Positions 1 through 8,314 of a DNA stretch of 64,000 nucleotides are shown piece after piece. A program made the position numbers and the translations under genes. Origin of the DNA: an uncultured Eubacteriales bacterium (GTDB lineage: Bacteria > Bacillota > Clostridia > Oscillospirales > Acutalibacteraceae); NCBI GenBank assembly GCA_934464615.1, contig CAKSKA010000003.1:1-64000 (forward strand). The letters run 5' to 3'. A model generated the notes under the pieces. The model had not been told where the DNA came from, did not search any database, and saw only the letters and a program-made list of their open reading frames with translations. The number at the start of each line of letters is the position of its first letter. Position 1 is the stretch's first letter.

Positions 1-42
1 TTAGCACAAAAGGAGTTTTTCTTCACCGGTTAACCTTTTTCC

Positions 43-67
43 AACCACGCGACTATCGCGTGGTTTT
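43..67 (+). terminator. Possible terminator for an upstream plus-strand transcript
   Basis: A perfect 9-bp inverted repeat (43-51 and 57-65) encloses a 5-base loop and is followed on the plus strand by a short T-rich stretch. It could end a plus-strand transcript entering from outside the window. The T-run is weak, and a structural role downstream of tuf on the other strand is not excluded. Confidence 0.35.
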
Positions 68-74
68 CGTTATA

Positions 75-105
75 CAAAAAAAGCAGTGGACATAAAGCCC
101 ACTGC
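75..105 (-). terminator. Rho-independent terminator after tuf
   Basis: On the minus strand a 7-bp GC-rich stem (99-105 with 83-89) and 9-base loop are followed directly by a run of seven T (complement of 76-82). It lies 18 bases beyond the tuf stop codon and is the natural end of the rpsL-rpsG-fusA-tuf transcript. Confidence 0.85.
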
Positions 106-123
106 CCTAAAATCAGCAATTAA

Positions 124-1326
124 TTACGCATTAATAGCGGTAACAACGCCTGAACCTACAGTTCTGCCGCCCTCACGGATAGCGAAACGAAGGCCTTCTT
201 CAATAGCGATAGGAGTGATAAGTTCAACATCCATTTCAACGTTATCACCGGGCATGCACATTTCAGTGCCGGCCGGAAGTGTAATAACGCCTGTAACGTC
301 TGTAGTTCTGAAATAGAACTGAGGACGATAGTTATTGAAGAACGGTGTATGACGTCCGCCTTCTTCCTTAGTCAGTACGTAAACCTGACCGTGGAATTTG
401 GTGTGCGGATGAATTGTACCGGGTTTGCAAAGAACCTGACCACGTTCGATTTCAGTTCTCTGGATACCACGAAGAAGAGCACCGATGTTATCGCCTGCCT
501 CAGCGTAATCAAGAATCTTACGGAACATTTCAATTCCTGTAACAACAGTTTTCTTACGTTCTTCGGTAAGACCGATGATTTCAACTTCTTCAGAAGTCTT
601 AAGCTGTCCACGCTCTACTCTACCGGTAGCAACCGTACCACGACCTGTGATGGTGAATACATCTTCAACAGGCATAAGGAACGGAAGGTCAGCCTTACGG
701 TCAGGAGTCGGGATATAGGTATCAACAGCGTCCATAAGTTCCTTAATCGGAGCATATTCAGGAGCATCAGGATCCTTAGAAGTGCACTCAAGAGCAACAA
801 GAGCAGAACCCTTAATGATCGGAGTGTCATCACCCGGGAATTCATACTTATCAAGAGTTTCACGGATTTCCATCTCAACGAGTTCGAGGAGTTCCGGATC
901 GTCTACCTGGTCAACCTTATTCATAAATACTACGATATAAGGAACGCCAACCTGACGGGCAAGAAGAAGATGTTCTTTAGTCTGAGCCATCGGGCCGTCG
1001 GTAGCAGCGATAACGAGGATAGCACCGTCCATCTGAGCAGCACCGGTGATCATGTTCTTAACATAGTCAGCGTGTCCGGGGCAGTCAACGTGTGCATAGT
1101 GACGTGTATCGGTTTCATATTCAACGTGAGCAGTATTAATTGTAATACCACGCTCTCTCTCTTCCGGAGCCTTATCGATATTCGCATAGTCTTCAAACTG
1201 TGCCTGTCCCTTTAAAGAAAGGTACTTAGTGATAGCTGCAGTAAGAGTAGTCTTACCATGGTCAACGTGACCAATGGTACCAATGTTAACATGGGGTTTG
1301 GTTCTTTCGAAATGTGCCTTTGCCAT
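124..1326 (-). CDS. tuf: Elongation factor Tu
   Basis: EF-Tu, the GTPase that delivers aminoacyl-tRNA to the ribosomal A site in the cytoplasm. The 400-residue protein is full length. The P-loop GHVDHGKT lies at residues 19-26, DCPGH is near 80 and NKVD near 135, followed by the two beta-barrel domains. The start is ATG with an AGGAGG site just upstream. It is the last gene of the rpsL-rpsG-fusA-tuf (str) cluster and is followed by a strong terminator. A separate promoter-like sequence precedes it, which would allow extra tuf transcription. No second tuf copy is in the window. Identification is secure. Confidence 0.99.
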   Translation of the reverse strand: MAKAHFERTKPHVNIGTIGHVDHGKTTLTAAITKYLSLKGQAQFEDYANIDKAPEERERGITINTAHVEYETDTRHYAHVDCPGHADYVKNMITGAAQMDGAILVIAATDGPMAQTKEHLLLARQVGVPYIVVFMNKVDQVDDPELLELVEMEIRETLDKYEFPGDDTPIIKGSALVALECTSKDPDAPEYAPIKELMDAVDTYIPTPDRKADLPFLMPVEDVFTITGRGTVATGRVERGQLKTSEEVEIIGLTEERKKTVVTGIEMFRKILDYAEAGDNIGALLRGIQRTEIERGQVLCKPGTIHPHTKFHGQVYVLTKEEGGRHTPFFNNYRPQFYFRTTDVTGVITLPAGTEMCMPGDNVEMDVELITPIAIEEGLRFAIREGGRTVGSGVVTAINA

Positions 1327-1378
1327 TGTTAATGTCCTCCTAAATAAAATGTTTTAAAGTTAATAGCTTTATAGCTAT

Positions 1379-1407
1379 AGTTTACCAAATTTTTGCACTG
1401 ATTTCAA
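1379..1407 (-). promoter_or_regulatory. Possible separate promoter for tuf
   Basis: On the minus strand TTGAAA (1402-1407) is separated by exactly 17 bases from TAAACT (1379-1384), in the 97-base gap between fusA and tuf. A tuf-specific promoter would fit the high demand for EF-Tu. The -10 box is imperfect, so this is a suggestion. Confidence 0.45.
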
Positions 1408-1423
1408 GCAAAATTTGCAGAAA

Positions 1424-3505
1424 TTAATCTTTCTTAGCTCTTGAAGATATAATTTTTTCAGCAATGCTCTTCGGAACAGGTTTATAACCGTCGGGTTCCA
1501 TAACATACTGACCGCGTCCCTGTGTTTTAGAACGCAGATCTGTAGCGTAACCGAACATGTCTGCAAGCGGAACATGAGCATTAATCTGCTTAACTGCTCC
1601 CCTATCTTCAAAGCCGAGTATTTCACCACGACGGGCAATAAGATCGCCCTGAACCGTACCGAAATATTCTTCCGGAACGTTAACCGAAACCTTCATTATA
1701 GGTTCAAGCAATACCGGATCAGCTTCTCTTGCAGCCTCTTTGAATGCCATTGAACCGGCAATCTTAAATGCCATTTCAGAGGAGTCAACCTCATGATAAG
1801 AACCGTCATAAAGTGTTACCTTAACGTCAACAACAGGATATCCTGCCAAAACGCCTGCCTGCAATGCACCCTGAATACCTGCATCAACCGGTCCGATAAA
1901 TTCTTTCGGAATTGATCCGCCTGTTACGGCATTAATGAATTCATAGCCCTTACCGGACTCGTTAGGCTCAAGGATAATCTTAACATGACCGTACTGACCG
2001 GAACCGCCGGACTGACGCTTATACTTGGTTTCGTGGTCAACTTTCTTGCGAACGGTTTCCTTATACGCAACCTGAGGAGCGCCTACGTTTGCCTCAACCT
2101 TAAATTCGCGAAGCATACGGTCAACTATAATTTCAAGGTGAAGCTCACCCATACCTGCTATAATGGTCTGACCTGTTTCTTCATCTGTGTAGAAACGGAA
2201 AGTCGGATCCTCTTCTGCAAGTTTAGATAAAGCAATGCCCATCTTTTCCTGACCTGCTTTTGTCTTTGATTCAACCGCAACACGGATAACCGGCTCCGGG
2301 AATTTCATAGATTCAAGTATTACAGGATGTTTTTCATCACAAAGCGTATCGCCTGTTGTGGTATTCTTAAGGCCTACCGCAGCAGCTATATCACCTGCAT
2401 AGCAGGTTTCAAGATCTTCTCTGTGATTTGCGTGCATTTGAAGAATACGTCCCATTCTTTCCTTGTTATCCTTAACAGAGTTATATACGGTAGCACCCGC
2501 ATTAACTGTACCGGAATAAACACGGAAATAGCATATTTTACCTACGAACGGATCCGTTGCAATCTTAAATGCGAGAGCCGAGAACGGCTCGGAATCAGAA
2601 GAATGACGGTCTTCTTCCTCACCTGTTTCGGGGTTTGTACCGCGAATAGCAGGAATATCGGTCGGAGCCGGCATAAAATCAACAATAGCGTCAAGCAACG
2701 GCTGAACGCCTTTGTTACGGTAAGAAGTACCGCATGTTACAGGAACCATCTCGTTTGCGATAGTAGCTTTACGGATGATTTTCTTCATCTGTTCTACTGT
2801 CGGCTCAACGCCTTCAAAATACTTCTCCATAAGCTCTTCATCCTGTTCAACAACAGCTTCGATAAGCTCTGTACGGTACTTTTCGGCAAGTTCCTTCATA
2901 TCGTCCGGTATAGGTTCGCGTCTTACGTCCTTACCGAGATCGTCATAATAAATTTCGGCATCATTGTTTATAAGGTCAATGATACCTTTAAATGTGTCCT
3001 CAGAACCGATCGGCAACTGAATCGGAACAGCGTTACACTGAAAACGATCCTTGATCATATCGAGAACATGATAGAAATCAGCACCCATAATGTCCATTTT
3101 ATTAACATAGATCATTCTCGGTACATGATATTCGTCAGCCTGATGCCAAACTGTTTCAGACTGAGGTTCAACACCGCCCTTAGCGCACAAAACGGTTACA
3201 GAACCGTCAAGTACACGCAGTGAACGCTGTACTTCAACAGTAAAATCAACGTGTCCGGGGGTGTCGATGATATTGATACGATGGTCTTTCCAGAAGCAAG
3301 TAGTAGCAGCAGAGGTGATTGTAATACCTCTTTCCTGCTCCTGCTCCATCCAGTCCATAGTAGCCGAGCCGTCATGCGTCTCGCCTATCTTATGGTTGAT
3401 ACCGGTATAGAACAAAATACGCTCGGTAGTTGTTGTTTTACCGGCATCAATATGCGCCATTATACCAATATTTCTTGTCATTTCAAGAGATACCTTTCTT
3501 GGCAT
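1424..3505 (-). CDS. fusA: Elongation factor G
   Basis: EF-G, the translocation GTPase that moves tRNA and mRNA through the ribosome after peptide-bond formation. At 693 residues it has the usual length. The P-loop AHIDAGKT is at residues 17-24, the DTPGHVDF switch II motif follows, and an NKMD motif lies near 135. The C-terminal part carries the domain IV/V sequence including RRGEILG. The ATG start is preceded by GGAGG. It lies 61 bases downstream of rpsG and 97 bases upstream of tuf, the classical str-operon order. Nothing suggests a ribosome-protection resistance paralogue. Confidence 0.99.
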   Translation of the reverse strand: MPRKVSLEMTRNIGIMAHIDAGKTTTTERILFYTGINHKIGETHDGSATMDWMEQEQERGITITSAATTCFWKDHRINIIDTPGHVDFTVEVQRSLRVLDGSVTVLCAKGGVEPQSETVWHQADEYHVPRMIYVNKMDIMGADFYHVLDMIKDRFQCNAVPIQLPIGSEDTFKGIIDLINNDAEIYYDDLGKDVRREPIPDDMKELAEKYRTELIEAVVEQDEELMEKYFEGVEPTVEQMKKIIRKATIANEMVPVTCGTSYRNKGVQPLLDAIVDFMPAPTDIPAIRGTNPETGEEEDRHSSDSEPFSALAFKIATDPFVGKICYFRVYSGTVNAGATVYNSVKDNKERMGRILQMHANHREDLETCYAGDIAAAVGLKNTTTGDTLCDEKHPVILESMKFPEPVIRVAVESKTKAGQEKMGIALSKLAEEDPTFRFYTDEETGQTIIAGMGELHLEIIVDRMLREFKVEANVGAPQVAYKETVRKKVDHETKYKRQSGGSGQYGHVKIILEPNESGKGYEFINAVTGGSIPKEFIGPVDAGIQGALQAGVLAGYPVVDVKVTLYDGSYHEVDSSEMAFKIAGSMAFKEAAREADPVLLEPIMKVSVNVPEEYFGTVQGDLIARRGEILGFEDRGAVKQINAHVPLADMFGYATDLRSKTQGRGQYVMEPDGYKPVPKSIAEKIISSRAKKD

Positions 3506-3566
3506 ATTATCCTCCGTTTACTGCCATACAGCAGCTTCTAAACAAAATATTAGTATTGGTAAAAAA

Positions 3567-4037
3567 CTACCATCTGTAATGAGCAAATGCTCTGTTGGCT
3601 TCTGCCATCTTATGTGTATCGTCACGCTTTTTAGCAGCACCGCCGATACCGTTAACGGCATCAAGAATTTCGCCTGCAAGGCGTTCCTTCATAGTTCTTT
3701 CGGAACGCGCACGGCTGTAGGTTGCCAACCAACGCAAACCTAAGGTCTGCTTTCTTTCGGGGCGAACCTCAAACGGTACCTGATATGTGGCACCGCCCTT
3801 GCGGACAGCCTTAACTTCGAGCTGCGGCATTACATTCTCCATAGCAGCCTCGAAAACCTCCAACGGTTCCTTTCCCGTCTTTTCACTTATAATGTCGAAA
3901 GCACCATAAACAATCTTCTGTGCTACACCCTTCTTACCATCCAACATAATGTTGTTTATAAGGCGTGTAACTATTTTTGAATTGTATACAGGATCCGGCA
4001 AAACATCACGTTTTGCAATAAAGCCTCTTCTTGGCAC
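3567..4037 (-). CDS. rpsG: 30S ribosomal protein S7
   Basis: S7, a primary 16S rRNA-binding protein that nucleates assembly of the small-subunit head. The chosen start is GTG at 4037, giving the standard 156 residues beginning PRRGFIAKR. An ATG six codons upstream is rejected because the perfect Shine-Dalgarno AAGGAGGG (complement of 4045-4052) lies inside that extension, exactly 7 bases before the GTG. The RSERTMKERLAGEI segment and the AFAHYRW terminus are typical of S7. It follows rpsL after an unusually long, structured 132-base gap. Confidence 0.97.
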   Translation of the reverse strand: MPRRGFIAKRDVLPDPVYNSKIVTRLINNIMLDGKKGVAQKIVYGAFDIISEKTGKEPLEVFEAAMENVMPQLEVKAVRKGGATYQVPFEVRPERKQTLGLRWLATYSRARSERTMKERLAGEILDAVNGIGGAAKKRDDTHKMAEANRAFAHYRW

Positions 4038-4169
4038 TTTTCTTCCCTCCTTCATAATGATGATATCATAGGTACTCGAGTGACAAAAATTCCCGTAGCA
4101 CCAAGCAAGGCGTATATATATAAACGCCGCTTGTCTTATGCAGCTGAGATATTTCGTCTTAAAAAAATT
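4038..4169 (-). promoter_or_regulatory. Structured rpsL-rpsG intergenic region, possible S7 control site
   Basis: This 132-base gap holds a stem (4102-4113 with 4124-4133, with a 2-base bulge) that folds in the messenger just ahead of rpsG. In E. coli, S7 is known to bind the rpsL-rpsG intercistronic RNA and repress the operon. A similar role here is inferred only from position and the hairpin. No promoter was recognised in the gap. Confidence 0.35.
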
Positions 4170-4595
4170 TTATTTCGCAGCACCTGCTTTAGGACGCTTG
4201 GCGCCATATTTAGATCTACTCTGCATTCTCTTGGCAACGCCTTGAGCATCAAGAGTACCTCTGATAATATGGTAACGCACACCAGGCAAGTCCTTTACAC
4301 GTCCACCACGAATCAAAACAACGCTGTGTTCCTGCAAGTTATGTCCGATACCCGGAATATAAGCAGAAACTTCAATGCCGTTTGAAAGACGAACTCTGGC
4401 AATTTTACGAAGTGCCGAGTTAGGTTTCTTCGGGGTAGAAGTCTTTACAGCTGTACAAACGCCTCTCTTCTGCGGAGAATCATTGTCGGTAGGCAATCTT
4501 TTCATAGAGTTGTAACCCTTTAAAAGTGCCGGAGCCTTAGCTTTCTTCTCAACAGTTTCACGTCCGCTGCGAACTAACTGGTTAAAGGTTGGCAT
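4170..4595 (-). CDS. rpsL: 30S ribosomal protein S12
   Basis: S12, the decoding-centre protein. The start at 4595 (ATG, MPTFNQLVRSGRE) is set by GAGGAGGT about 5 bases upstream; an upstream TTG in frame would overlap that site. The 141 residues fit the longer Firmicutes form with an insert before SPQKRGVC. The conserved TPKKPNSALRK and GGRVKDLPGVRYH loops carry the lysines whose substitution gives streptomycin resistance, so the sequence looks wild type. First gene of the str cluster, with a promoter about 60 bases upstream. Confidence 0.98.
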   Translation of the reverse strand: MPTFNQLVRSGRETVEKKAKAPALLKGYNSMKRLPTDNDSPQKRGVCTAVKTSTPKKPNSALRKIARVRLSNGIEVSAYIPGIGHNLQEHSVVLIRGGRVKDLPGVRYHIIRGTLDAQGVAKRMQSRSKYGAKRPKAGAAK

Positions 4596-4651
4596 ATCGC
4601 ACCTCCTCAAAATATATTTGCATATGAAAACATACTTTCACATACTAATAA

Positions 4652-4680
4652 ATAATAACACCGATCTTTGCCTTTGTCAA
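4652..4680 (-). promoter_or_regulatory. Promoter of the rpsL-rpsG-fusA-tuf cluster
   Basis: On the minus strand a perfect -35 TTGACA (4675-4680) is separated by exactly 17 bases from -10 TATTAT (4652-4657). It lies inside the hairpin that follows rpoC, so the str genes have an entry point independent of rpoBC transcription. Confidence 0.8.
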
Positions 4681-4698
4681 TAGCAAAAATCGGTGTTA
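4656..4698 (-). terminator. Hairpin after rpoC, probable partial terminator
   Basis: Inverted repeat: ten perfect base pairs (4656-4665 with 4689-4698), extendable to about 16 pairs with one mismatch, beginning 9 bases beyond the rpoC stop. On the minus strand it is followed by a T/A-rich stretch (TTATTATTTATT) rather than a clean T-run, so it may attenuate rather than stop read-through. The str promoter overlaps it. Confidence 0.55.
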
Positions 4699-4706
4699 AT
4701 TAAATT

Positions 4707-7700
4707 TTATTCGGAAACTGCGCTGTTTTCAGCGTAACTTTCAAGATAATCGTTTTCCGGCATAATTTCCGGAGAACGCATACCGGTACCTGCCGGTACA
4801 AGCTTACCTATAATTACGTTTTCCTTAAGACCGAACAGCGGATCTACCTTACCTTTAATTGCCGCATCCGTAAGAACGCGTGTGGTTTCTTGGAATGATG
4901 CTGCGGACAGGAAAGAATCGGTAGCGAGCGAAGCCTTTGTAATACCGAGGAGCGTCGGTTTGTATTCGGCAAATGAAAGTCCTTCTTCGCCGGCATCCAT
5001 ACGCTCTTTAATCTTACTGTTGGCTTTGTCAATATCGCCGAACTCGTATTTAGTGTTAAGCAGCAAATCGGTTGAACCCGGATTTGTTACTACAAACTTA
5101 CGCATCATCTGTCTTACTATAACTTCAATGTGCTTATCGTTTATATCAACACCCTGTGTACGATATGCATTTTGGATTTCGGCAATAATATACTCCTGAA
5201 CAGCCTCAGCACCCTGCGCTTCAAGTATATCCTGCGGATATTTTGCACCGGAAATCAGCGAATCGCCTGCTTCAATAACATCGCCGTCATTAACAAGCGG
5301 ATTGACACCGAACGGTATGCCTACCTTTTCTTCTTCAAGAGTTTCGGGGTTGTTGATTATAACAACCTTGCTCTTCTTTTCTTCCGCAATACGTACTACA
5401 CCGCCGATTTTAGCGATAAGTCCGCAGCGCTTAGGTCTGCGTGCTTCAAACAATTCTTCAACACGCGGCAAACCTTGTGTGATATCTTCCGTACTTGCAA
5501 TACCGCCCGTATGGAACGTACGCATCGTAAGCTGTGTACCGGGCTCACCGATCGACTGCGCGGCAATAATTCCGACAGCCTCGCCGATAGTAACATTTTT
5601 ACCTGTTGCAAGGTTAGAGCCGTAGCACTTGCGGCATACGCCGTGGTGACAATGACAAGTAAGAATAGAACGTATAACAACCTGTGTTACACCGGTTGCA
5701 ACAATGCGTTTAGCATCGTCCTCGTCCATCATTTTATCCTTAGATACTATAACTTCACCGGTCTTTTCATCAACAAAGTCATTAAGTAGGAAACGGCCGA
5801 TAAGTCTTTCTTCCAATGTTTCAAGAACGTGATTTCCATCCTTAATGTCGGATACCGTAAGACCTTCGTCGGTATGGCAGTCGTCATCACAAATAATAAC
5901 ATCCTGCGAAACGTCAACAAGTCGACGTGTAAGATAACCTGAGTCTGCAGTACGCAAAGCCGTATCTGCAAGTCCTTTACGCGCACCACGTGAGGAAATG
6001 AAGTATTCAAGTACATTAAGACCTTCACGGTAGTTAGCCCTTATCGGTACTTCAATAACCTTACCTGCGGTATTTGCAATAAGTCCGCGCATACCCGCAA
6101 GCTGACGGATCTGACTCATAGATCCACGCGCACCGGAATCCGCCATCATAAATATGGGGTTAAATTCATCAAGGTTACCCTTCAGTGCATCGGCAACATC
6201 TTCGGTAGCGGTGTTCCAAATTTTAATAATAAGTGCGCTGCGTTCGTTATCGCTTATAAGACCGCGCTTAAATTTCTTTGTAACTTCGCCTATCTTCTTT
6301 TCGGCGTCGGCTATAATGTCTTTTTTGGCTTCCGGAATAACGGCATCTATAACGGCAACGGTAACTGCGCCCTTTGTAGAATACTTAAATCCGGTAGCTT
6401 TAATTTTATCAAGAACAATTGCGGAATCGCTTGTTCCGTGTTTGGCGATACAGCGGTCGATAATTTTACCCAGCTGCTTTTTGCCGACCTTGTTTTGAAT
6501 AATATCGTCGTTGCTTTCAACCGTGTTCTTGTCCTCGTCTTTAAGCTTGAACGACCATTCAAGGTCAAGGGCATGCTTTTCGTCGTTTCGGTCAATAAAG
6601 CCCAAATCCTGCGGTATGGATTCATTAAAAATAATAAATCCTACGGTACACCAAACAAGTCGGCTTATACCGTTTTTCTGATAACGTACGCGTATCGGAG
6701 CATGAAGTCCCACAACACCGTCGTTATAAGCCATTATGGCTTCGTCTTTATCGCGGAATACCTTATTTGTACCCTTTTCATCCGATTTAACGAGTGTAAG
6801 GTAATAAGATCCGAGTACCATATCCTGTGTAGGAACTGTAACCGGTTTACCGTCGGACGGCTTTAAGAGGTTGTTTGCACAAAGCATCAAAAATCTTGCT
6901 TCGGCCTGTGCTTCAGCCGACAGCGGAACGTGTACAGCCATCTGGTCGCCGTCGAAGTCGGCATTGTAAGCGGTACATGCCAACGGATGAAGTTTCAAAG
7001 CCTTACCTTCAACCAAAACCGGCTCAAACGCCTGAATACCCAACCTGTGAAGTGTAGGCGCACGGTTAAGCAAAACGGGATGTTCCTTAATAACGGTTTC
7101 AAGCGCATCCCAAACTTCCGTAGAGCCTCTGTCAACCATCTTTCTGGCAGTTTTAATATTGTTTGTTATTTTCGTTTCAACAAGACGTTTCATAACAAAC
7201 GGCTTGAAAAGTTCAAGTGCCATTTCCTTCGGCAAACCGCACTGATACATCTTAAGTTCGGGTCCTACAACGATAACCGAACGTCCTGAATAGTCAACAC
7301 GTTTACCCAAAAGGTTTTGACGGAAACGTCCCTGTTTACCCTTAAGCATATCGGAAAGTGATTTAAGAGCGCGGTTATTAGGTCCGGTTACGGGTTTGCC
7401 CCTTCTGCCGTTATCAATAAGCGCGTCAACCGCTTCCTGAAGCATACGCTTTTCGTTTCTTACTATAATATCCGGCGCGCCGAGTTCCAAAAGCCTTTTA
7501 AGGCGGTTATTACGGTTAATAACTCTGCGGTAAAGGTCATTCAGGTCACTCGTTGCAAAGCGGCCGCCGTCAAGCTGAACCATCGGACGCAAATCCGGCG
7601 GAATTACCGGAATTACGTCAAGTATCATCCATTCGGGACGGTTGCCTGATGCGCGGAATGCTTCAAGCACTTCAAGGCGTTTAAATATACGAATTCTCTT

Positions 7701-8300
7701 CTGTCCGCTTGCTGTTTCAAGTTCCGCACGAAGTTCTTCGCAAATTTTATCAAGGTCGATTTCGCACAAAAGCTCTTTAATGGCCTCCGCGCCCATGCCG
7801 GCTTTAAAATCGTCCTCATACTTCTCACGCATATCGCGATACTGTTTTTCGTTTAACAGTTGTTTCTTTTCAAGCGGAGTAGTGCCGGGATCTATAACTA
7901 TATACTGTGAAAAATAAAGTACCTGTTCAAGTGCTTTCGGAGAAACATCCAAAACAAGTCCCATACGCGACGGAATTGTTTTGAAATACCAAATGTGTGA
8001 CACCGGAGCCGCAAGCTCAATTGTGCCCATTCTCTCTCTTCTTACTTTGCTGCGTGTAACTTCAACACCGCAGCGTTCGCATATCTTGCCCTTATAGCGT
8101 ATACGCTTATACTTACCGCAATGGCACTCCCAGTCCTTTGTAGGTCCGAAAATCCTTTCGCAGAAAAGTCCGCCCGGTTCGGGTTTAAGCGTTCTGTAGT
8201 TGATAGTTTCGGGTTTTGTAATCTCGCCCTGCGACCAACTTCTTATACGTTCAGGAGATGCCAATCCGATTTTAATTGATTCAAACTCAATGCCTTCCAT
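4707..8300 (-). CDS. rpoC: DNA-directed RNA polymerase beta' subunit
   Basis: The beta' subunit of RNA polymerase, forming with beta the catalytic cleft. The protein has 1197 residues. The N-terminal zinc site has cysteines at 59, 61, 74 and 77. The catalytic magnesium motif NADFDGDQMA is near residues 448-457. A second zinc site (CDDDCH ... CHCHHGVCRKC) lies in the C-terminal half, next to trigger-loop/bridge-helix type sequence. The ATG start has AGGAG upstream and follows rpoB after only 14 bases, so the two are cotranscribed. A hairpin carrying the str promoter follows the stop. Length and order are normal for Firmicutes. Confidence 0.99.
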   Translation of the reverse strand: MEGIEFESIKIGLASPERIRSWSQGEITKPETINYRTLKPEPGGLFCERIFGPTKDWECHCGKYKRIRYKGKICERCGVEVTRSKVRRERMGTIELAAPVSHIWYFKTIPSRMGLVLDVSPKALEQVLYFSQYIVIDPGTTPLEKKQLLNEKQYRDMREKYEDDFKAGMGAEAIKELLCEIDLDKICEELRAELETASGQKRIRIFKRLEVLEAFRASGNRPEWMILDVIPVIPPDLRPMVQLDGGRFATSDLNDLYRRVINRNNRLKRLLELGAPDIIVRNEKRMLQEAVDALIDNGRRGKPVTGPNNRALKSLSDMLKGKQGRFRQNLLGKRVDYSGRSVIVVGPELKMYQCGLPKEMALELFKPFVMKRLVETKITNNIKTARKMVDRGSTEVWDALETVIKEHPVLLNRAPTLHRLGIQAFEPVLVEGKALKLHPLACTAYNADFDGDQMAVHVPLSAEAQAEARFLMLCANNLLKPSDGKPVTVPTQDMVLGSYYLTLVKSDEKGTNKVFRDKDEAIMAYNDGVVGLHAPIRVRYQKNGISRLVWCTVGFIIFNESIPQDLGFIDRNDEKHALDLEWSFKLKDEDKNTVESNDDIIQNKVGKKQLGKIIDRCIAKHGTSDSAIVLDKIKATGFKYSTKGAVTVAVIDAVIPEAKKDIIADAEKKIGEVTKKFKRGLISDNERSALIIKIWNTATEDVADALKGNLDEFNPIFMMADSGARGSMSQIRQLAGMRGLIANTAGKVIEVPIRANYREGLNVLEYFISSRGARKGLADTALRTADSGYLTRRLVDVSQDVIICDDDCHTDEGLTVSDIKDGNHVLETLEERLIGRFLLNDFVDEKTGEVIVSKDKMMDEDDAKRIVATGVTQVVIRSILTCHCHHGVCRKCYGSNLATGKNVTIGEAVGIIAAQSIGEPGTQLTMRTFHTGGIASTEDITQGLPRVEELFEARRPKRCGLIAKIGGVVRIAEEKKSKVVIINNPETLEEEKVGIPFGVNPLVNDGDVIEAGDSLISGAKYPQDILEAQGAEAVQEYIIAEIQNAYRTQGVDINDKHIEVIVRQMMRKFVVTNPGSTDLLLNTKYEFGDIDKANSKIKERMDAGEEGLSFAEYKPTLLGITKASLATDSFLSAASFQETTRVLTDAAIKGKVDPLFGLKENVIIGKLVPAGTGMRSPEIMPENDYLESYAENSAVSE

Positions 8301-8314
8301 TTGCTTTCTCCTTT

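Noticed and set aside
349..1215. A 288-codon plus-strand open frame opposite tuf
   Set aside because: It is the mirror frame of a highly biased gene. It has no ribosome site and no recognisable protein.
2327..3223. A 298-codon plus-strand open frame opposite fusA
   Set aside because: Shadow of EF-G, with Cys/Phe/Arg-rich nonsense composition and no ribosome site.
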